From assembly GCF_029846175.1 (NCBI RefSeq), contig NZ_JARWAC010000001.1:186001-250000 (forward strand): a stretch of DNA of 64,000 nt. Reading direction: 5' to 3'. The first letter of the stretch is position 1. Every line of letters starts with the position of its first letter. This document shows, in pieces, positions 33,577-45,824 of the stretch. The stretch comes from Sphaerisporangium sp. TRM90804. GTDB lineage: Bacteria; Actinomycetota; Actinomycetes; Streptosporangiales; Streptosporangiaceae. The position numbers and the translations under genes were made by a program. The notes beneath the pieces were generated by a model that made no database searches, had not been told where the DNA came from, and saw nothing but the letters and a program-made list of their open reading frames with translations.

Positions 33577-35108
33577 AGCTGCGCCTGATCGCCGGCAACC
33601 TGCGCGGCGACACGATGCGCCAGGTCGGGTTCGTGTTCACGCTCATCGCCGCGTTCCTGGTCGCCGTCGGCGGGCTGCTGCTGATGAGCCTGCTGCGCCT
33701 GGCGCCCGCCGACGTGGCGGTCGACGCCGGCATGGTGACGTTCACCGTGCTCACGCTGACGTGGATCGCCGGGCCGCTGATGGTCTTCGGGGTGGACGAC
33801 ACCCTCGACCCCGCCCGGCTGACGCTGTTCCCGCTCACCCCGCGCCAGATGGCCGTCGGCATGTTCGCCGCCTCGGCGACCGGGCCGTGGCCGCTCGCCA
33901 CCCTGTTCTTCCTCGCCGGCGCCGTCGTCGGGCTGTCGCGCACCGCCACCGGCGCCCTGATCGGCGTGGTCGCCGTGATCCTGCAGGCCGCGCTGTGCCT
34001 GGTGGCGTCGCGGGCCGTCACCACCGCCCTGTCGCGGGTGCTGCGCAGCCGCCGGGGCCGCGACCTGCTGGCCGTGGGCGTCGTGTTCGTGTTCCTGCTG
34101 ACCCAGCTCCCCAACCTGCTGCTCAACCAGGGGCTCGGCGCCGACCCCCGCCTCATGCTGGCCGAGCTGGCCTCGGTCGTGCGGTGGGGCCCGCCCGCGA
34201 TGGCCGCGCACGCGATCGCGGACGGCGGGCTCGCCGGGCTGGCCGAGATCGCCGTCGTCGCCCTGGTGGTGATCGGGCTGTGGTGGCTGTGGATCGCCGC
34301 GCTGCGCAGGACGGCGGTCACCTCCGACTCCTCCACGCTGGTCGGCTCGGTGGGCCGAAGCCGCTTCGACGCCCTGCTGCCCGGCGGCGCGCTGGGCGCC
34401 GTGGTCGCCAAGGAGCTCAAGTACCTGCGCCGGGAGCCGCGCGGCCGCATGGGGTGGCTGGCGGCCGTCGGGTTCGCGGTTATCTTCACGTTCTCGCTGT
34501 TCAGCGACCCGAGCGGGTCGCCGGGCGCGGCGGTGACGCTGGCGCCCGGCTGTCTCGCGGCGTTGATGATCGGCCTGCAGAGCGCCAACGCGTTCGGCAT
34601 CGACGGCCGCGCCCTGTGGATGAACGCCATCGTGTACGCCTCCCCCCGTGACGTGCGCACCGACCTCGCCGGCCGGCACCTCGCCGTCTGCGTGGTCGCG
34701 GTGCCGCTGCTGGCCGTGCTGTCGATCGGCGCGGCCCTGATCGCGGGCGACGTGCTGTGGTCGCTGCAGGCGACGGCGGCCGCCACGGGGCTGCTGCTCG
34801 TCGGGCTGGGCACCGGGGCCGTGACCAGCGTGATCCTGCCGTACACCTATCCCGACCGGCTCAACGCCTTCACCAGCGCTGCCCCCGGGCAGGGCGGGGC
34901 GGCCTTCGCCGGGGCGTTCGGCGCCATGATCGTCACCAGCGTGCTGGCGCTGCCGTTCCTGCTCCCGGCGTTGTTCGGCGTCGGCTGGATCGGCCTGCTC
35001 GCCGTGCCGTACGGTCTCGTGGTGGCGTGGGCCGGGCGCCGCCTGGCGTCCGTCATCGGCTACGCCCGCCTCCCCGACCTGCTCGGCGCCGTCTCGCGCC
35101 CCTCCTGA
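33552..35108 (+). CDS. ABC-2-type transporter permease
   Basis: A 518-residue polytopic protein with about 10-12 hydrophobic segments, such as FVFTLIAAFLVAVGGLLLM, GALIGVVAVILQAALCLVA and GLLAVPYGLVVAWAG. PLTPRQMAVGMF and a cytoplasmic ELKYLRREPRGRMGW segment are typical of large actinobacterial exporter permeases. GTG 33552 follows GAGGAGGGG and overlaps the ATPase gene, so the two are translationally coupled. The substrate is not evident. Confidence 0.85.
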   Translation: MAGLFVRLKLRLIAGNLRGDTMRQVGFVFTLIAAFLVAVGGLLLMSLLRLAPADVAVDAGMVTFTVLTLTWIAGPLMVFGVDDTLDPARLTLFPLTPRQMAVGMFAASATGPWPLATLFFLAGAVVGLSRTATGALIGVVAVILQAALCLVASRAVTTALSRVLRSRRGRDLLAVGVVFVFLLTQLPNLLLNQGLGADPRLMLAELASVVRWGPPAMAAHAIADGGLAGLAEIAVVALVVIGLWWLWIAALRRTAVTSDSSTLVGSVGRSRFDALLPGGALGAVVAKELKYLRREPRGRMGWLAAVGFAVIFTFSLFSDPSGSPGAAVTLAPGCLAALMIGLQSANAFGIDGRALWMNAIVYASPRDVRTDLAGRHLAVCVVAVPLLAVLSIGAALIAGDVLWSLQATAAATGLLLVGLGTGAVTSVILPYTYPDRLNAFTSAAPGQGGAAFAGAFGAMIVTSVLALPFLLPALFGVGWIGLLAVPYGLVVAWAGRRLASVIGYARLPDLLGAVSRPS

Positions 35109-35213
35109 GCCGCGTCGTCCACAGGCGTCCGCCCCGCGGCCCGAGAACCTTCCCCGGGCGTTCACACTGGTCTAGTCCAATGGATGAGACCCGTATCCAG
35201 GAGAGGAGACGGA

Positions 35214-38126
<2,913 letters not shown>

Positions 38127-38129
38127 CCC

Positions 38130-38164
38130 CCCGGCCGCGGAGGGCGACGTCCTCCGCGGCCGGG
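38130..38164 (+). terminator. Hairpin terminator after ppc
   Basis: A perfect 14-bp stem, CCCGGCCGCGGAGG and CCTCCGCGGCCGGG, with a 7-nt loop. It begins 4 bp past the ppc stop codon. Confidence 0.8.
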
Positions 38165-38488
38165 CGGAGCCGGTGGTCCGGTCACGGCGGCGGCGCGGCA
38201 CCGGCCGGAGGCCCGTGGTCGACGAGGGTTGGCGGGATCGTCACGTGGCCCGGAAGACGACCCCGCACTGGACGGTCCGCCCGGACACGCCGGTGCGTGA
38301 CGCCGTGGTCTGCTCATTTCCATGTCCCTCCTGGATGACAGGAAAGACCCGGAATTCGATGTGTTCGGATTTGAGGCATATTCGGGGAATCAACCAGATT
38401 TATGGTGGGCTGCACTGGGTGGGGTCCAAGGTGTTTCCTGGTGATTTCCCGGCAATTCAATAAGCCCGGTGTTTTCGAGTGCGCTCGG
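38165..38488. other. Non-coding gap between ppc terminator and fdhD
   Basis: About 320 bp without a convincing gene. The second half, around 38310-38470, is richer in A and T than its flanks. A 96-codon open frame at 38173-38463 lacks a ribosome site and codon bias; it contains PVVDEG and VRPDTPVRDAV, which recall CBS-domain edges but cannot fold as one. No terminator for the convergent fdhD was recognised. Confidence 0.5.
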
Positions 38489-39727
38489 TCAGCCGGGAAG
38501 GGCGATGCGTTCGGGGGCGGTGTAGACGTTGAAGCGTTCGCCGCGCAGGAAGCCGACCAGGGTCATGCCGAACTCCCGGGCCAGGTTCACGGCGAGCGAG
38601 GAGGGGGCGGAGACGCCGCACACCAGTGGCACGCCCGCCGCCAGCGCCTTCTGCACGATCTCGTAGCTGGTCCTCCCGCTGACCAGCAGGATGTGGGCGC
38701 CGAGCGGCAGCAGGCCGTTCATCAGGGCCCAGCCGGCGAGCTTGTCGACGGCGTTGTGGCGTCCGACGTCCTCGCGCAGGGCGAGCAGGGTGCCGTCGGG
38801 CGCGAACAGGCCGGCGGCGTGCAGGCCGCCGGTCTTGCCGAAGATGCCCTGGGCCTCGCGCAGGCGGGCCGGCAGCGAGTAGAGCAGGGCGGGCGTCACC
38901 GGCGGCAGCGCCCCGGCCGCGGCGGCGCCGGCCCCCGGCGCGGGCCGCTCGCCACCCGGCGCGGGCCGCTCGCTGTCCGGCGTGGGCGGCTCGGTGCCCG
39001 GGGCGGATCGTTCGCTGCCCGGCGTGGGCGGCTCGCTGCCCGGGGCGGGCCGCTCGCCGCCCGGCTCGGACCCGTGGGCGCCGGGTGGCGGCCCGGCGGG
39101 CGCGGTCAGGGACAGGCGGCGGGCACGCAGGGCCTCGATGCTCGCGGTGCCGCACACCCCGCACGCGCTGGACGTCAGGAAGTGGCGGTGCATGGTGGGC
39201 ATCTCGGGCAGCGCCGGGCCGCGCAGCCGGACGGTCACCGTGTTGTAGCGGGCCTCGGGCGGGAGGTCCTCGTCGGTGCAGTAGGCGATCGCCGCGATGT
39301 CGTCCGGCCCGGCGATGCCCTCGCCCGACAGGAAGCCGGCCGCCAGCTCGAAGTCGGCCCCCGGCGTGCGCATGGTGACGGCCAGGGTGCGGGTGGCGCC
39401 GCCGGCCGTGACGCGGATCTCCAGCGGCTCCTCGGTGGCGAGGTCGTCGCGCCGGTCGCGGGCGACGCCGCCGGCCACCTCGCGGACGCGGACGCGCGTC
39501 GTCGGCCCCGGAGGCCGCCGGCCGGCCGCCGCCCCCAGCTCGTCCAGGCGGCGCGCCGTCCCGCCCCGGCCGTGTTCCGCCGGCCCGGGACTCCCGGTCC
39601 CGGTCCTGCCGGTTCCGGTTCCCGTCCTGCCGGTTCCGGTCCCGGCCTCGGTGTCGGTCTCGCTCCTTGTGCCGGTGCCGGTCTCGGTGCCGGGGCGGGT
39701 CGCCGGGCCGGAGTCGGCGGGGGTCAC
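38489..39727 (-). CDS. fdhD: FdhD formate dehydrogenase accessory sulfurtransferase with low-complexity insertions
   Basis: FdhD passes sulfur from a cysteine desulfurase to the molybdenum cofactor before it enters formate dehydrogenase. Core motifs are ATEEPLEIRV, the catalytic SSACGVCGTASIEAL loop with the CxxC near residue 187, GGLHAAGLF, REDVGRHNAVDK and SGRTSYEIVQKA. The protein is 412 residues against about 270-300 in the family. The excess is a Thr/Gly repeat N-terminus and a Pro/Glu/Ser-rich repeat block (about residues 212-275) just after the catalytic loop, made of variants such as GSERPAPG. GTG 39727 overlaps the stop of the oxidoreductase gene (GTGA), so the two are coupled. Confidence 0.92.
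   Translation of the reverse strand: MTPADSGPATRPGTETGTGTRSETDTEAGTGTGRTGTGTGRTGTGSPGPAEHGRGGTARRLDELGAAAGRRPPGPTTRVRVREVAGGVARDRRDDLATEEPLEIRVTAGGATRTLAVTMRTPGADFELAAGFLSGEGIAGPDDIAAIAYCTDEDLPPEARYNTVTVRLRGPALPEMPTMHRHFLTSSACGVCGTASIEALRARRLSLTAPAGPPPGAHGSEPGGERPAPGSEPPTPGSERSAPGTEPPTPDSERPAPGGERPAPGAGAAAAGALPPVTPALLYSLPARLREAQGIFGKTGGLHAAGLFAPDGTLLALREDVGRHNAVDKLAGWALMNGLLPLGAHILLVSGRTSYEIVQKALAAGVPLVCGVSAPSSLAVNLAREFGMTLVGFLRGERFNVYTAPERIALPG
38905..39080 (-). repeat. Degenerate in-frame tandem repeats inside fdhD
   Basis: Variants of a short unit such as CGGCGCGGGCCGCTCGC recur about every 18-21 bp and code for repeated Pro-x-Pro-Gly-x-Glu-(R/P) blocks. They lie between conserved parts of the enzyme and never break the frame. 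Confidence 0.75.
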
Positions 39728-41949
39728 GGGGCCGTCCTCCGGAGGGTGACCACGGCGTTGTAGTCGGGGATGCGGGCGGCCGGGCTGCGGCGGGAGACGT
39801 CCAGCAGGACGTTGCCCTCGGGCCAGTGGATCTGCAGGTTGCCGGGGGTGAGCGGCGCCCGCAGCACGCGCCCGGTGAAGCGGCCGGCGGCGCCGTTCAG
39901 CTCGACCTCGGCTCCGTCGGGCAGCCCGAGCCGGTCGGCGTCGTACGGGCTCATCAGGACGGCGTCCCTGGTCGCGCCGTTGAAGCCGTCGCGCCGCTCG
40001 TGGACCATGCTGTTGAACTGCTTGCCGCGCCGCGTCGCCACCGTGAAGGCGCCGTCGGGGCGCTCCAGCTCGGGCAGCGGGACGGGCGCGAAGCGGCCGA
40101 GGCCGTCGGCGGTGGGGAACCGGCCGCCCGGGCACAGATGGCGCCCGCCGTACTGGACGTTGTCGCCGAACGCCCGCAGCCCGGCGATCCCGGCGTAGAA
40201 GGGGACGGCCTCCTCGATCTCGCGCCGGATCTGCGGCGTGCCGCCCGGGTAACGGATCATGTCGGCCAGCTCCGGGCGCGTGCGCGCCGCCAGCTCGGTG
40301 AAGATCTTCCACTCCGGCCAGGCCTCGCCGACGCGCGGCCCCGGGATCTGCGGGGAGAAGATGACACGCCGCTCGGTCGAGGTCTCGGTCACCCCGCCCT
40401 CCATCTCGTACCGCGTCTGCGCGGGCAGCAGCAGCACGTCGCCCTCCGGCTCGACCAGCATCTGGCTCGACAGCACGATGTCGATGTGGACGCGTAGCCC
40501 CAGCCGCGACAGCGCCTGCCGGCAGTACGCGGGATCGGGCAGTACCTCCAGGAAGTTGCCGCCCGAGGAGATCAACGCGTCCAGCTCGCGCTCGTGCGCC
40601 GCGTCGATCATGTCGGTGGCGGTGAGCCCGGGCGTCCGGGGCACCGAGAACCCCCACATCTCGCCGAAGCGGGCCGCGTTCTCGGGCGTGATGGGCAGGC
40701 CGCCGGGCAGGCCGGTCGCGTACGCGCCCATCTCGGCGCCGCCCTGGACGCCGCTGTGCCCGCGGATCGGCATGAGCCCGCAGTGGTCGCGCCCGACGAA
40801 GCCCCGCGCCAGGGCGAGGTTGACGATCGAGCGGACGTTGTCCTCGCCGTAGGTGTGCTGGGTGACGCCCATCGACCAGACCAGCACGGCCGACTTCGCC
40901 TCGCCGAGCAGCTTGGCCAGCTCGAACATGCTCTCGCGCGTGGCCCCGCTCAGCGCCTCCAGCGCCTCCCACGACTGCCCGGCCACCGCCTGGCGCACGT
41001 CCTCGAAGCCCGCGGTGTGCTGGTCGACGAACTCCTTGTCCAGCCAGTCGTGCTCGACCAGGTGCTTGAGCACGCCGTTGAGGAAGCCGATGTCGCCGCC
41101 GACGTTCACCCCGAAGAAGTGGTCGGTGATCTTGGTGCCGAACAGCGCGGACTCGGCGTTGGACGGCACCCAGTAGCGGTCCATGCCCGGCTCGCGGTAG
41201 GCGTTCACCATCACGACGCGGGTGCCCTGCTTCTTGGCGTGGTACAGGTACTTCATCGCGACCGGCTGGTTGTTCGACGGGTTGGAGCCGATGAAGACGA
41301 CGAGGTCGGAGCCGACCCAGTCGGTGTAGGAGCAGGTCGTCGCGGCGGCGCCGATGGCCTGCTTCAGCGCCACCGTGGAGGGGGAGTGGCAGATGCGCGC
41401 GGCGTTGTCGATCGAGTTGGTGCCCAGCGCCCGCACGGCCTTCTGCGCGGCGAAGTAGTTCTCGTTGGGCATGCCCCGGCTGGTCAGGTAGGCGCCGAGG
41501 CGGGCGCCGCGCAGCCGGCCCGCGGCCAGGTCGAGTGCCTCGTCCCAGCCGACCCGGGTGAAGCCCGGCTCGCCCCTGCGGCGCAGCATGGGGTACGGCA
41601 GGCGGCCCAGCTCGCGCAGCTCCGCGCTGCGCATCCGGGCCAGCGGCGCCACGTCGGCCAGCACCGCAGGGTCGAGCGCCGGCATCGTGTTGAGCGGCAG
41701 CAGGCGCAGCCGGATGTTGCACAGGTGGACCTCCGGCATCGTCCAGTCGCGCATGCCCTTGGTGCCGAGCGCGCAGCCGTCGCAGGTGCCCCGGCTGAGG
41801 ATGCGCCAGGCGTACCGCCGGTTGCCCCTGACCGAGCGAAAGGCCTTCCACAGCTCCAGGTAGTTGTTCGGCTTACGTTCGCCGATGCCGAAGGGCTTCC
41901 AGCTCGCCCAGTTGCGCGGATCCAGACGCTTGCTCACCGGACCGTTCAC
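39724..41949 (-). CDS. FdhF/YdeP-type molybdopterin oxidoreductase
   Basis: A 741-residue enzyme of the dimethyl sulfoxide reductase superfamily. CDGCALG near residue 55 and the cysteine of VHLCNIRLR are possible iron-sulfur ligands. ARICHSPSTVAL carries the cysteine at the place of the molybdenum-binding residue in formate dehydrogenases. IGSNPSNNQPVAMKYL and GNLQIHWPEGNVLL are cofactor-binding segments. Family annotation swings between formate dehydrogenase alpha and YdeP-like oxidoreductase; fdhD next to it supports a sulfurated molybdenum site. GTG 41949 is preferred for the GGGAGAAGGA upstream; ATG 42012 would add 21 residues. No electron-transfer subunit is adjacent. Confidence 0.88.
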   Translation of the reverse strand: MNGPVSKRLDPRNWASWKPFGIGERKPNNYLELWKAFRSVRGNRRYAWRILSRGTCDGCALGTKGMRDWTMPEVHLCNIRLRLLPLNTMPALDPAVLADVAPLARMRSAELRELGRLPYPMLRRRGEPGFTRVGWDEALDLAAGRLRGARLGAYLTSRGMPNENYFAAQKAVRALGTNSIDNAARICHSPSTVALKQAIGAAATTCSYTDWVGSDLVVFIGSNPSNNQPVAMKYLYHAKKQGTRVVMVNAYREPGMDRYWVPSNAESALFGTKITDHFFGVNVGGDIGFLNGVLKHLVEHDWLDKEFVDQHTAGFEDVRQAVAGQSWEALEALSGATRESMFELAKLLGEAKSAVLVWSMGVTQHTYGEDNVRSIVNLALARGFVGRDHCGLMPIRGHSGVQGGAEMGAYATGLPGGLPITPENAARFGEMWGFSVPRTPGLTATDMIDAAHERELDALISSGGNFLEVLPDPAYCRQALSRLGLRVHIDIVLSSQMLVEPEGDVLLLPAQTRYEMEGGVTETSTERRVIFSPQIPGPRVGEAWPEWKIFTELAARTRPELADMIRYPGGTPQIRREIEEAVPFYAGIAGLRAFGDNVQYGGRHLCPGGRFPTADGLGRFAPVPLPELERPDGAFTVATRRGKQFNSMVHERRDGFNGATRDAVLMSPYDADRLGLPDGAEVELNGAAGRFTGRVLRAPLTPGNLQIHWPEGNVLLDVSRRSPAARIPDYNAVVTLRRTAP

Positions 41950-42169
41950 CGTTCCTTCTCCCGGCCGCCGGCTGTCCGGACGGCCCTCTCCTAGCATCGC
42001 CTTTTCGCCCACATCTGACGAACTGATGATCTTGTCCGGTGTTCTCGGGGGCGTTCAGGACGGCGGCGTGGTCGCCCTAGGTCAAGAATCCGGTGGCATT
42101 ACGTAGTGTTAGCCGGTCATCCGGGCCCGAGGGGTCCCGCCACTCCGCGCCGAGGAGGAGGATGGACGG

Positions 42170-42997
42170 GTGCTTGACTCGCCGTACACCGATCTCGACC
42201 GGCCGCCGCTGTCGCAGGCGGCGCTGGCGCGCGCCGTCGTCCGTCCCGGCTCCCTGTGGTCCCAGCTCAGCGTGGTCGACCGCACCGGATCCACCAACGC
42301 CGACCTCGGCCAGGTCGCCCGGGAGGGCGCCGCCGAGGGCGCGGTGCTCGTCGCCGAGCTGCAGCTCGCCGGGCGGGGCCGCCTGGGCCGCGCCTGGACG
42401 GCCCCGGCGCGCGCCGGGCTCACCTTCTCCGTCCTGCTGCGCCCGGCGGTGCCCACGGCCCGGCAGGGCTGGGTGACGCTGCTCGTCGCGCTGGCCGCCG
42501 CCTCGGCCGTGCGCCGCCTCGCGGGCGTGGACGTCCGGCTGAAGTGGCCCAACGACCTGCTGGTCGGCGAGCGCAAGCTGGCCGGCGTGCTGGCCGAGCG
42601 CGCCGAGGGCGCGGTCGTCGTCGGCATGGGGCTCAACGTCTCGGTCCGGGCCGACGAGCTGCCCGTGCCCACGGCCACCTCGCTCGCCATCGAGCAGGCC
42701 GAGTGCGTCGACCGCGACCCGCTGCTGCGGGCGGTGCTGCGCGAGATCGAGACGCACTACCGCGACTGGGTGGCCGCCGAGGGCGACGCCGACGCCTGCG
42801 GGCTGCGGGCGTCCTACCTGGCGATGAGCGCGACCATCGGCAGGCGGGTGCGGGTCGAGCTGCCGGGCGAGCGGGTGCTGGAGGGGGAGGCCACCGGGGT
42901 CGACTCCTCGGGCCACCTGATCGTCCGCGCCGACGGCGTCGAGCGGGCTCTCAGCGTGGGCGACGTCGTGCACGTGCGGCCCGCCTCCGCCGGCTGA
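42170..42997 (+). CDS. birA: Biotin-[acetyl-CoA carboxylase] ligase
   Basis: A 275-residue class I biotin ligase without a DNA-binding domain. STNADL starts the catalytic fold, GRGRLGRAW is the biotinyl-adenylate loop, and KWPNDLLVGERKLAGVL carries the catalytic lysine. A C-terminal SH3-like domain ends the protein. It attaches biotin to the EAMKM lysine of the carboxylase at 6.3-8.0 kb. GTG 42170 follows GAGGAGGAGG by 8 nt. It diverges from the oxidoreductase and precedes the PH-domain gene and cya, an order I recall from Streptomyces coelicolor. Confidence 0.93.
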   Translation: MLDSPYTDLDRPPLSQAALARAVVRPGSLWSQLSVVDRTGSTNADLGQVAREGAAEGAVLVAELQLAGRGRLGRAWTAPARAGLTFSVLLRPAVPTARQGWVTLLVALAAASAVRRLAGVDVRLKWPNDLLVGERKLAGVLAERAEGAVVVGMGLNVSVRADELPVPTATSLAIEQAECVDRDPLLRAVLREIETHYRDWVAAEGDADACGLRASYLAMSATIGRRVRVELPGERVLEGEATGVDSSGHLIVRADGVERALSVGDVVHVRPASAG

Positions 42998-43097
42998 GCG
43001 CCGCGCGTCAAGGCCGCGCCAAGGTTGGTGGCTGATCGGTCCGGGGGCCGACGGCTTGGGCAGACGCGGGGGAGATCGTCGTGCCACGATTTGCCCC

Positions 43098-43610
43098 ATG
43101 GGTCTGCCTGATCATCATCTGACGTCGGGGGAGCGGGTCGTGCACGCGTTCCGCCCCCACTGGAAGCGGCTCGTGGTGCCCTTCCTCGCGCTGCTGCTCG
43201 TCATCGCCGCCTCCAGCGCGGCCCTGTACCTGATCCCGGTCGACTACGAGTACGCCGGCGTGGCCTGGATCGCGGTCGCCGTCGTGTCCGTGGTCGCGCT
43301 CGCGCTCTGGTCGTTCATCCCGTATCTGCGCTGGAAGACGACCTGGTACACGCTCTCGACCCACCGCTTCAACATCAGCTCGGGCATCCTGAGCAAGTCC
43401 GAGGACGACATACCGCTCACCAAGGTCAACAGCGTCAGCTCCGACCAGCGGTTCGTCGAGCGGCTGCTCGGCTGCGGCACGCTGGTGGTGGAGTCGGCCT
43501 CCGACCGGGGCGAGATCGCGCTCAAGGACATCCCGAAGATCCAGACCGTCAGGTCCGACCTGTTCCGGCTGGTGGAGGACGTCTCCGACGGGGTGGTCGA
43601 CGGCCGGTGA
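43098..43610 (+). CDS. bPH2-domain (PH-like) membrane protein
   Basis: A 170-residue protein. Two transmembrane helices (VVPFLALLLVIAASSAALYL and VAWIAVAVVSVVALALW) precede a bacterial PH-like domain: TTWYTLSTHRFNISSGILSK, DDIPLTKVNSVSSDQ and GCGTLVVESASD. These proteins are common in actinobacteria, and their role is not established. ATG 43098 lacks a strong ribosome site. The gene ends 3 bp before cya. Confidence 0.85.
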   Translation: MGLPDHHLTSGERVVHAFRPHWKRLVVPFLALLLVIAASSAALYLIPVDYEYAGVAWIAVAVVSVVALALWSFIPYLRWKTTWYTLSTHRFNISSGILSKSEDDIPLTKVNSVSSDQRFVERLLGCGTLVVESASDRGEIALKDIPKIQTVRSDLFRLVEDVSDGVVDGR

Positions 43611-43613
43611 GAC

Positions 43614-44636
43614 ATGCGCCTGACGTGGCGTAACCTCCTGAAGGTGCGCGAGACCCCCACCGCGGGCCGCCCGACGGCCGAGCAGATCGAGCGGCTGTTC
43701 GTCGGCTCGGCCGCCCGGCACACCCGCCTGGAGGTGGCCCGGCTGGCCGGCGTGCCGTCCGAGCTGGCCCAGCGCATCTGGCGCGCCCTCGGGTTCGCCA
43801 CGCCCGCCGACGACCTCCCCTCCTTCACCGACGCCGACGTCGACGCGCTGCGCCGGGTCGCGGGCCTGCTCGGCTCGCAGCTGGTGGACGAGGAGACCGT
43901 CGTGCGCCTGGCCCGCGCGCTCGGCCAGACCACCTCCCGGCTCGCGCAGTGGCAGGCCGAGATCATGGTCACCGCCATGCTGCCGCAGGGCAGGGCCCCC
44001 GACGACGAGGAGCTGGCCGGCGTCCTGTCGCTGTCGCAGGCCCTGCTGCCCGACTTCGAGCGCCTGCTCGTGCACGTGTGGCGCGCCCAGCTCGCGGCGG
44101 CCGGCGTCCGGCTGCTGGCCAACACCGACATGGACGCCGCGGCCGTCCCTGGCCGGCCCACGCTGGCGGTGGGCTTCGCCGACCTGGTGTCGTTCACCCA
44201 GGTGTCGCGCGAGCTGGACACCCAGGGGCTCGCCGAGCTGGTCGAGTGGTTCGAGTCCCTGGCCTCCGACGTGGTGGCCTCCCGCGGGGCGCGCCTGGTC
44301 AAGACCCTCGGCGACGAGGTGCTGTTCACCGCCCCCACCGCCGAGACGGCCGCCCGCGTCGCCCTCGAACTGGTCGACGCCGTCCGCGACGACGGCCGCG
44401 ACCTGCGGGTGGGCCTGTCCTACGGGCCGGTGCTGCCGACCATGGGCGACGTCTTCGGCACCACCGTGAACCTCGCCGCCCGGCTGACCGCCATGGCGCA
44501 TCCCTGCACGGTCCTGGTCGACCCCGGCGTGGCCGAGGCCGTGAAAGGATCTGCCGGGCTGGCCGTGCAACGGATCCGCAGGCGGCCGGTGCGCGGGCTC
44601 GGGGTGATCCAGCCGTACGTGCTCCGCCGGGCTTGA
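43614..44636 (+). CDS. cya: Class III adenylate cyclase
   Basis: A 340-residue soluble cyclase that makes cyclic AMP. The N-terminal 180 residues form a helical domain (EVARLAGVPSELAQRIWRALG) that looks like a regulatory winged-helix or autoinhibitory module, as in S. coelicolor Cya and M. tuberculosis Rv1264. The catalytic domain has metal aspartates Asp190 (FADLVSFT) and Asp234 (KTLGDEV). Adenine-selecting Lys230 and Asp279, and transition-state Asn286 and Arg290, are also present. The complete set argues for an active homodimeric adenylate cyclase. It starts 3 bp after the PH-domain gene, which may be its partner. Confidence 0.92.
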   Translation: MRLTWRNLLKVRETPTAGRPTAEQIERLFVGSAARHTRLEVARLAGVPSELAQRIWRALGFATPADDLPSFTDADVDALRRVAGLLGSQLVDEETVVRLARALGQTTSRLAQWQAEIMVTAMLPQGRAPDDEELAGVLSLSQALLPDFERLLVHVWRAQLAAAGVRLLANTDMDAAAVPGRPTLAVGFADLVSFTQVSRELDTQGLAELVEWFESLASDVVASRGARLVKTLGDEVLFTAPTAETAARVALELVDAVRDDGRDLRVGLSYGPVLPTMGDVFGTTVNLAARLTAMAHPCTVLVDPGVAEAVKGSAGLAVQRIRRRPVRGLGVIQPYVLRRA

Positions 44637-44738
44637 CCGGCGCGGCGGAGGTCAACATCCTCAAGAAACCCAGCAGTCCGATCGAAGGTCGCCGAGCAGG
44701 CCGGCAAGGCAGGCAGGTCGACAAGGGAAGGACCCACC

Positions 44739-45824
44739 ATGCCGTACGAAGTCCAGGGTGTGATCGCCGCGGGCAAGGGTGAGGCCGTCGAGGTACGGTC
44801 CGTCCTGGTGCCCGACCCGGGACCCGGCGAGGCCGTCGTCGCCGTGCAGGCGTGCGGGGTCTGCCACACCGACCTGCACTACCGCGAGGGCGGCATCAAC
44901 GACGACTTCCCCTTCCTGCTCGGCCACGAGGCCGCCGGGGTCGTGGAGGCCGTCGGCGCGGGCGTCACGGGGGTCGCCCCGGGCGACTACGTGATCCTCA
45001 ACTGGCGCGCCGTCTGCGGCAACTGCCGCGCCTGCCTGCGCGGCCGGCCGTGGTACTGCTTCGCCACCCACAACGCCGCGCAGAAGATGACCCTGGAGGA
45101 CGGCACCCCGCTCTCCCCGGCGCTCGGCATCGGGGCGTTCGCGTCCAAGACGCTGGTGGCCGCCGGGCAGTGCACCAAGGTCGACCCCGACGCCCGCCCG
45201 GCGGTGGCGGGCCTGCTCGGCTGCGGCGTGATGGCCGGGCTCGGAGCGGCGATCAACACCGGCGGCGTCACGCGCGGCGACTCCGTGGCGGTCATCGGCT
45301 GCGGCGGCGTCGGCAACGCGGCGATCCTCGGCTCCTCGGTCGCGGGCGCGTCGAGGATCATCGCGGTCGACGTCGACGACCGCAAGCTCGACCTCGCCGG
45401 CGGGTTCGGCGCCACGCACACCGTGAACTCCACCGTCGACGACCCCGTGGAGGCCATCCGCGAGCTCACCGGCGGCCACGGCGCCGACGTCGTGATCGAG
45501 GCGGTCGGCCGTCCGGAGACCTACAAGCAGGCGTTCTACGCGCGCGACCTGGCCGGCACCGTCGTGCTGGTGGGCGTGCCGACGCCCGACATGACTCTGG
45601 AGCTGCCGATGCTCGACGTCTTCGGCCGCGGCGGCTCGCTGAAGTCGTCCTGGTACGGCGACTGCCTGCCGAGCCGCGACTTCCCGATGCTGATCGACCT
45701 GTACCTGCAGGGCCGGCTCAACCTCGACGGGTTCGTCTCCGAGACCATCGAGCTCGACGACGTCGAGGAGGCCTTCGGCAAGATGCACCGCGGCGAGGTC
45801 CTGCGCTCGGTGGTGGTCCTGTGA
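44739..45824 (+). CDS. mscR: S-(hydroxymethyl)mycothiol dehydrogenase
   Basis: A 361-residue zinc-dependent alcohol dehydrogenase. The catalytic zinc site is in [15 protein letters not shown] and GHEAAG, the structural zinc site is [15 protein letters not shown], and the NAD-binding loop is [10 protein letters not shown]. It oxidises the adduct of formaldehyde and mycothiol (and can reduce S-nitrosomycothiol), so the host should make mycothiol. ATG 44739 follows GGGAAGGA. Its stop overlaps the start of the MBL-fold gene, the usual partner in actinobacteria. Confidence 0.93.
   Translation: MPYEVQGVIAAGKGEAVEVRSVLVPDPGPGEAVVAVQACGVCHTDLHYREGGINDDFPFLLGHEAAGVVEAVGAGVTGVAPGDYVILNWRAVCGNCRACLRGRPWYCFATHNAAQKMTLEDGTPLSPALGIGAFASKTLVAAGQCTKVDPDARPAVAGLLGCGVMAGLGAAINTGGVTRGDSVAVIGCGGVGNAAILGSSVAGASRIIAVDVDDRKLDLAGGFGATHTVNSTVDDPVEAIRELTGGHGADVVIEAVGRPETYKQAFYARDLAGTVVLVGVPTPDMTLELPMLDVFGRGGSLKSSWYGDCLPSRDFPMLIDLYLQGRLNLDGFVSETIELDDVEEAFGKMHRGEVLRSVVVL

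Noticed and set aside
38173-38463. Small CBS-domain gene or relic
   Set aside because: PVVDEG and VRPDTPVRDAV recall CBS edges, but the order and spacing do not make a domain, and no ribosome site or second motif is present.
38489-41851. A single 1120-codon frame joining fdhD with upstream sequence
   Set aside because: Only the last 412 codons resemble FdhD; the upstream part is a shadow of the oxidoreductase gene in another frame.
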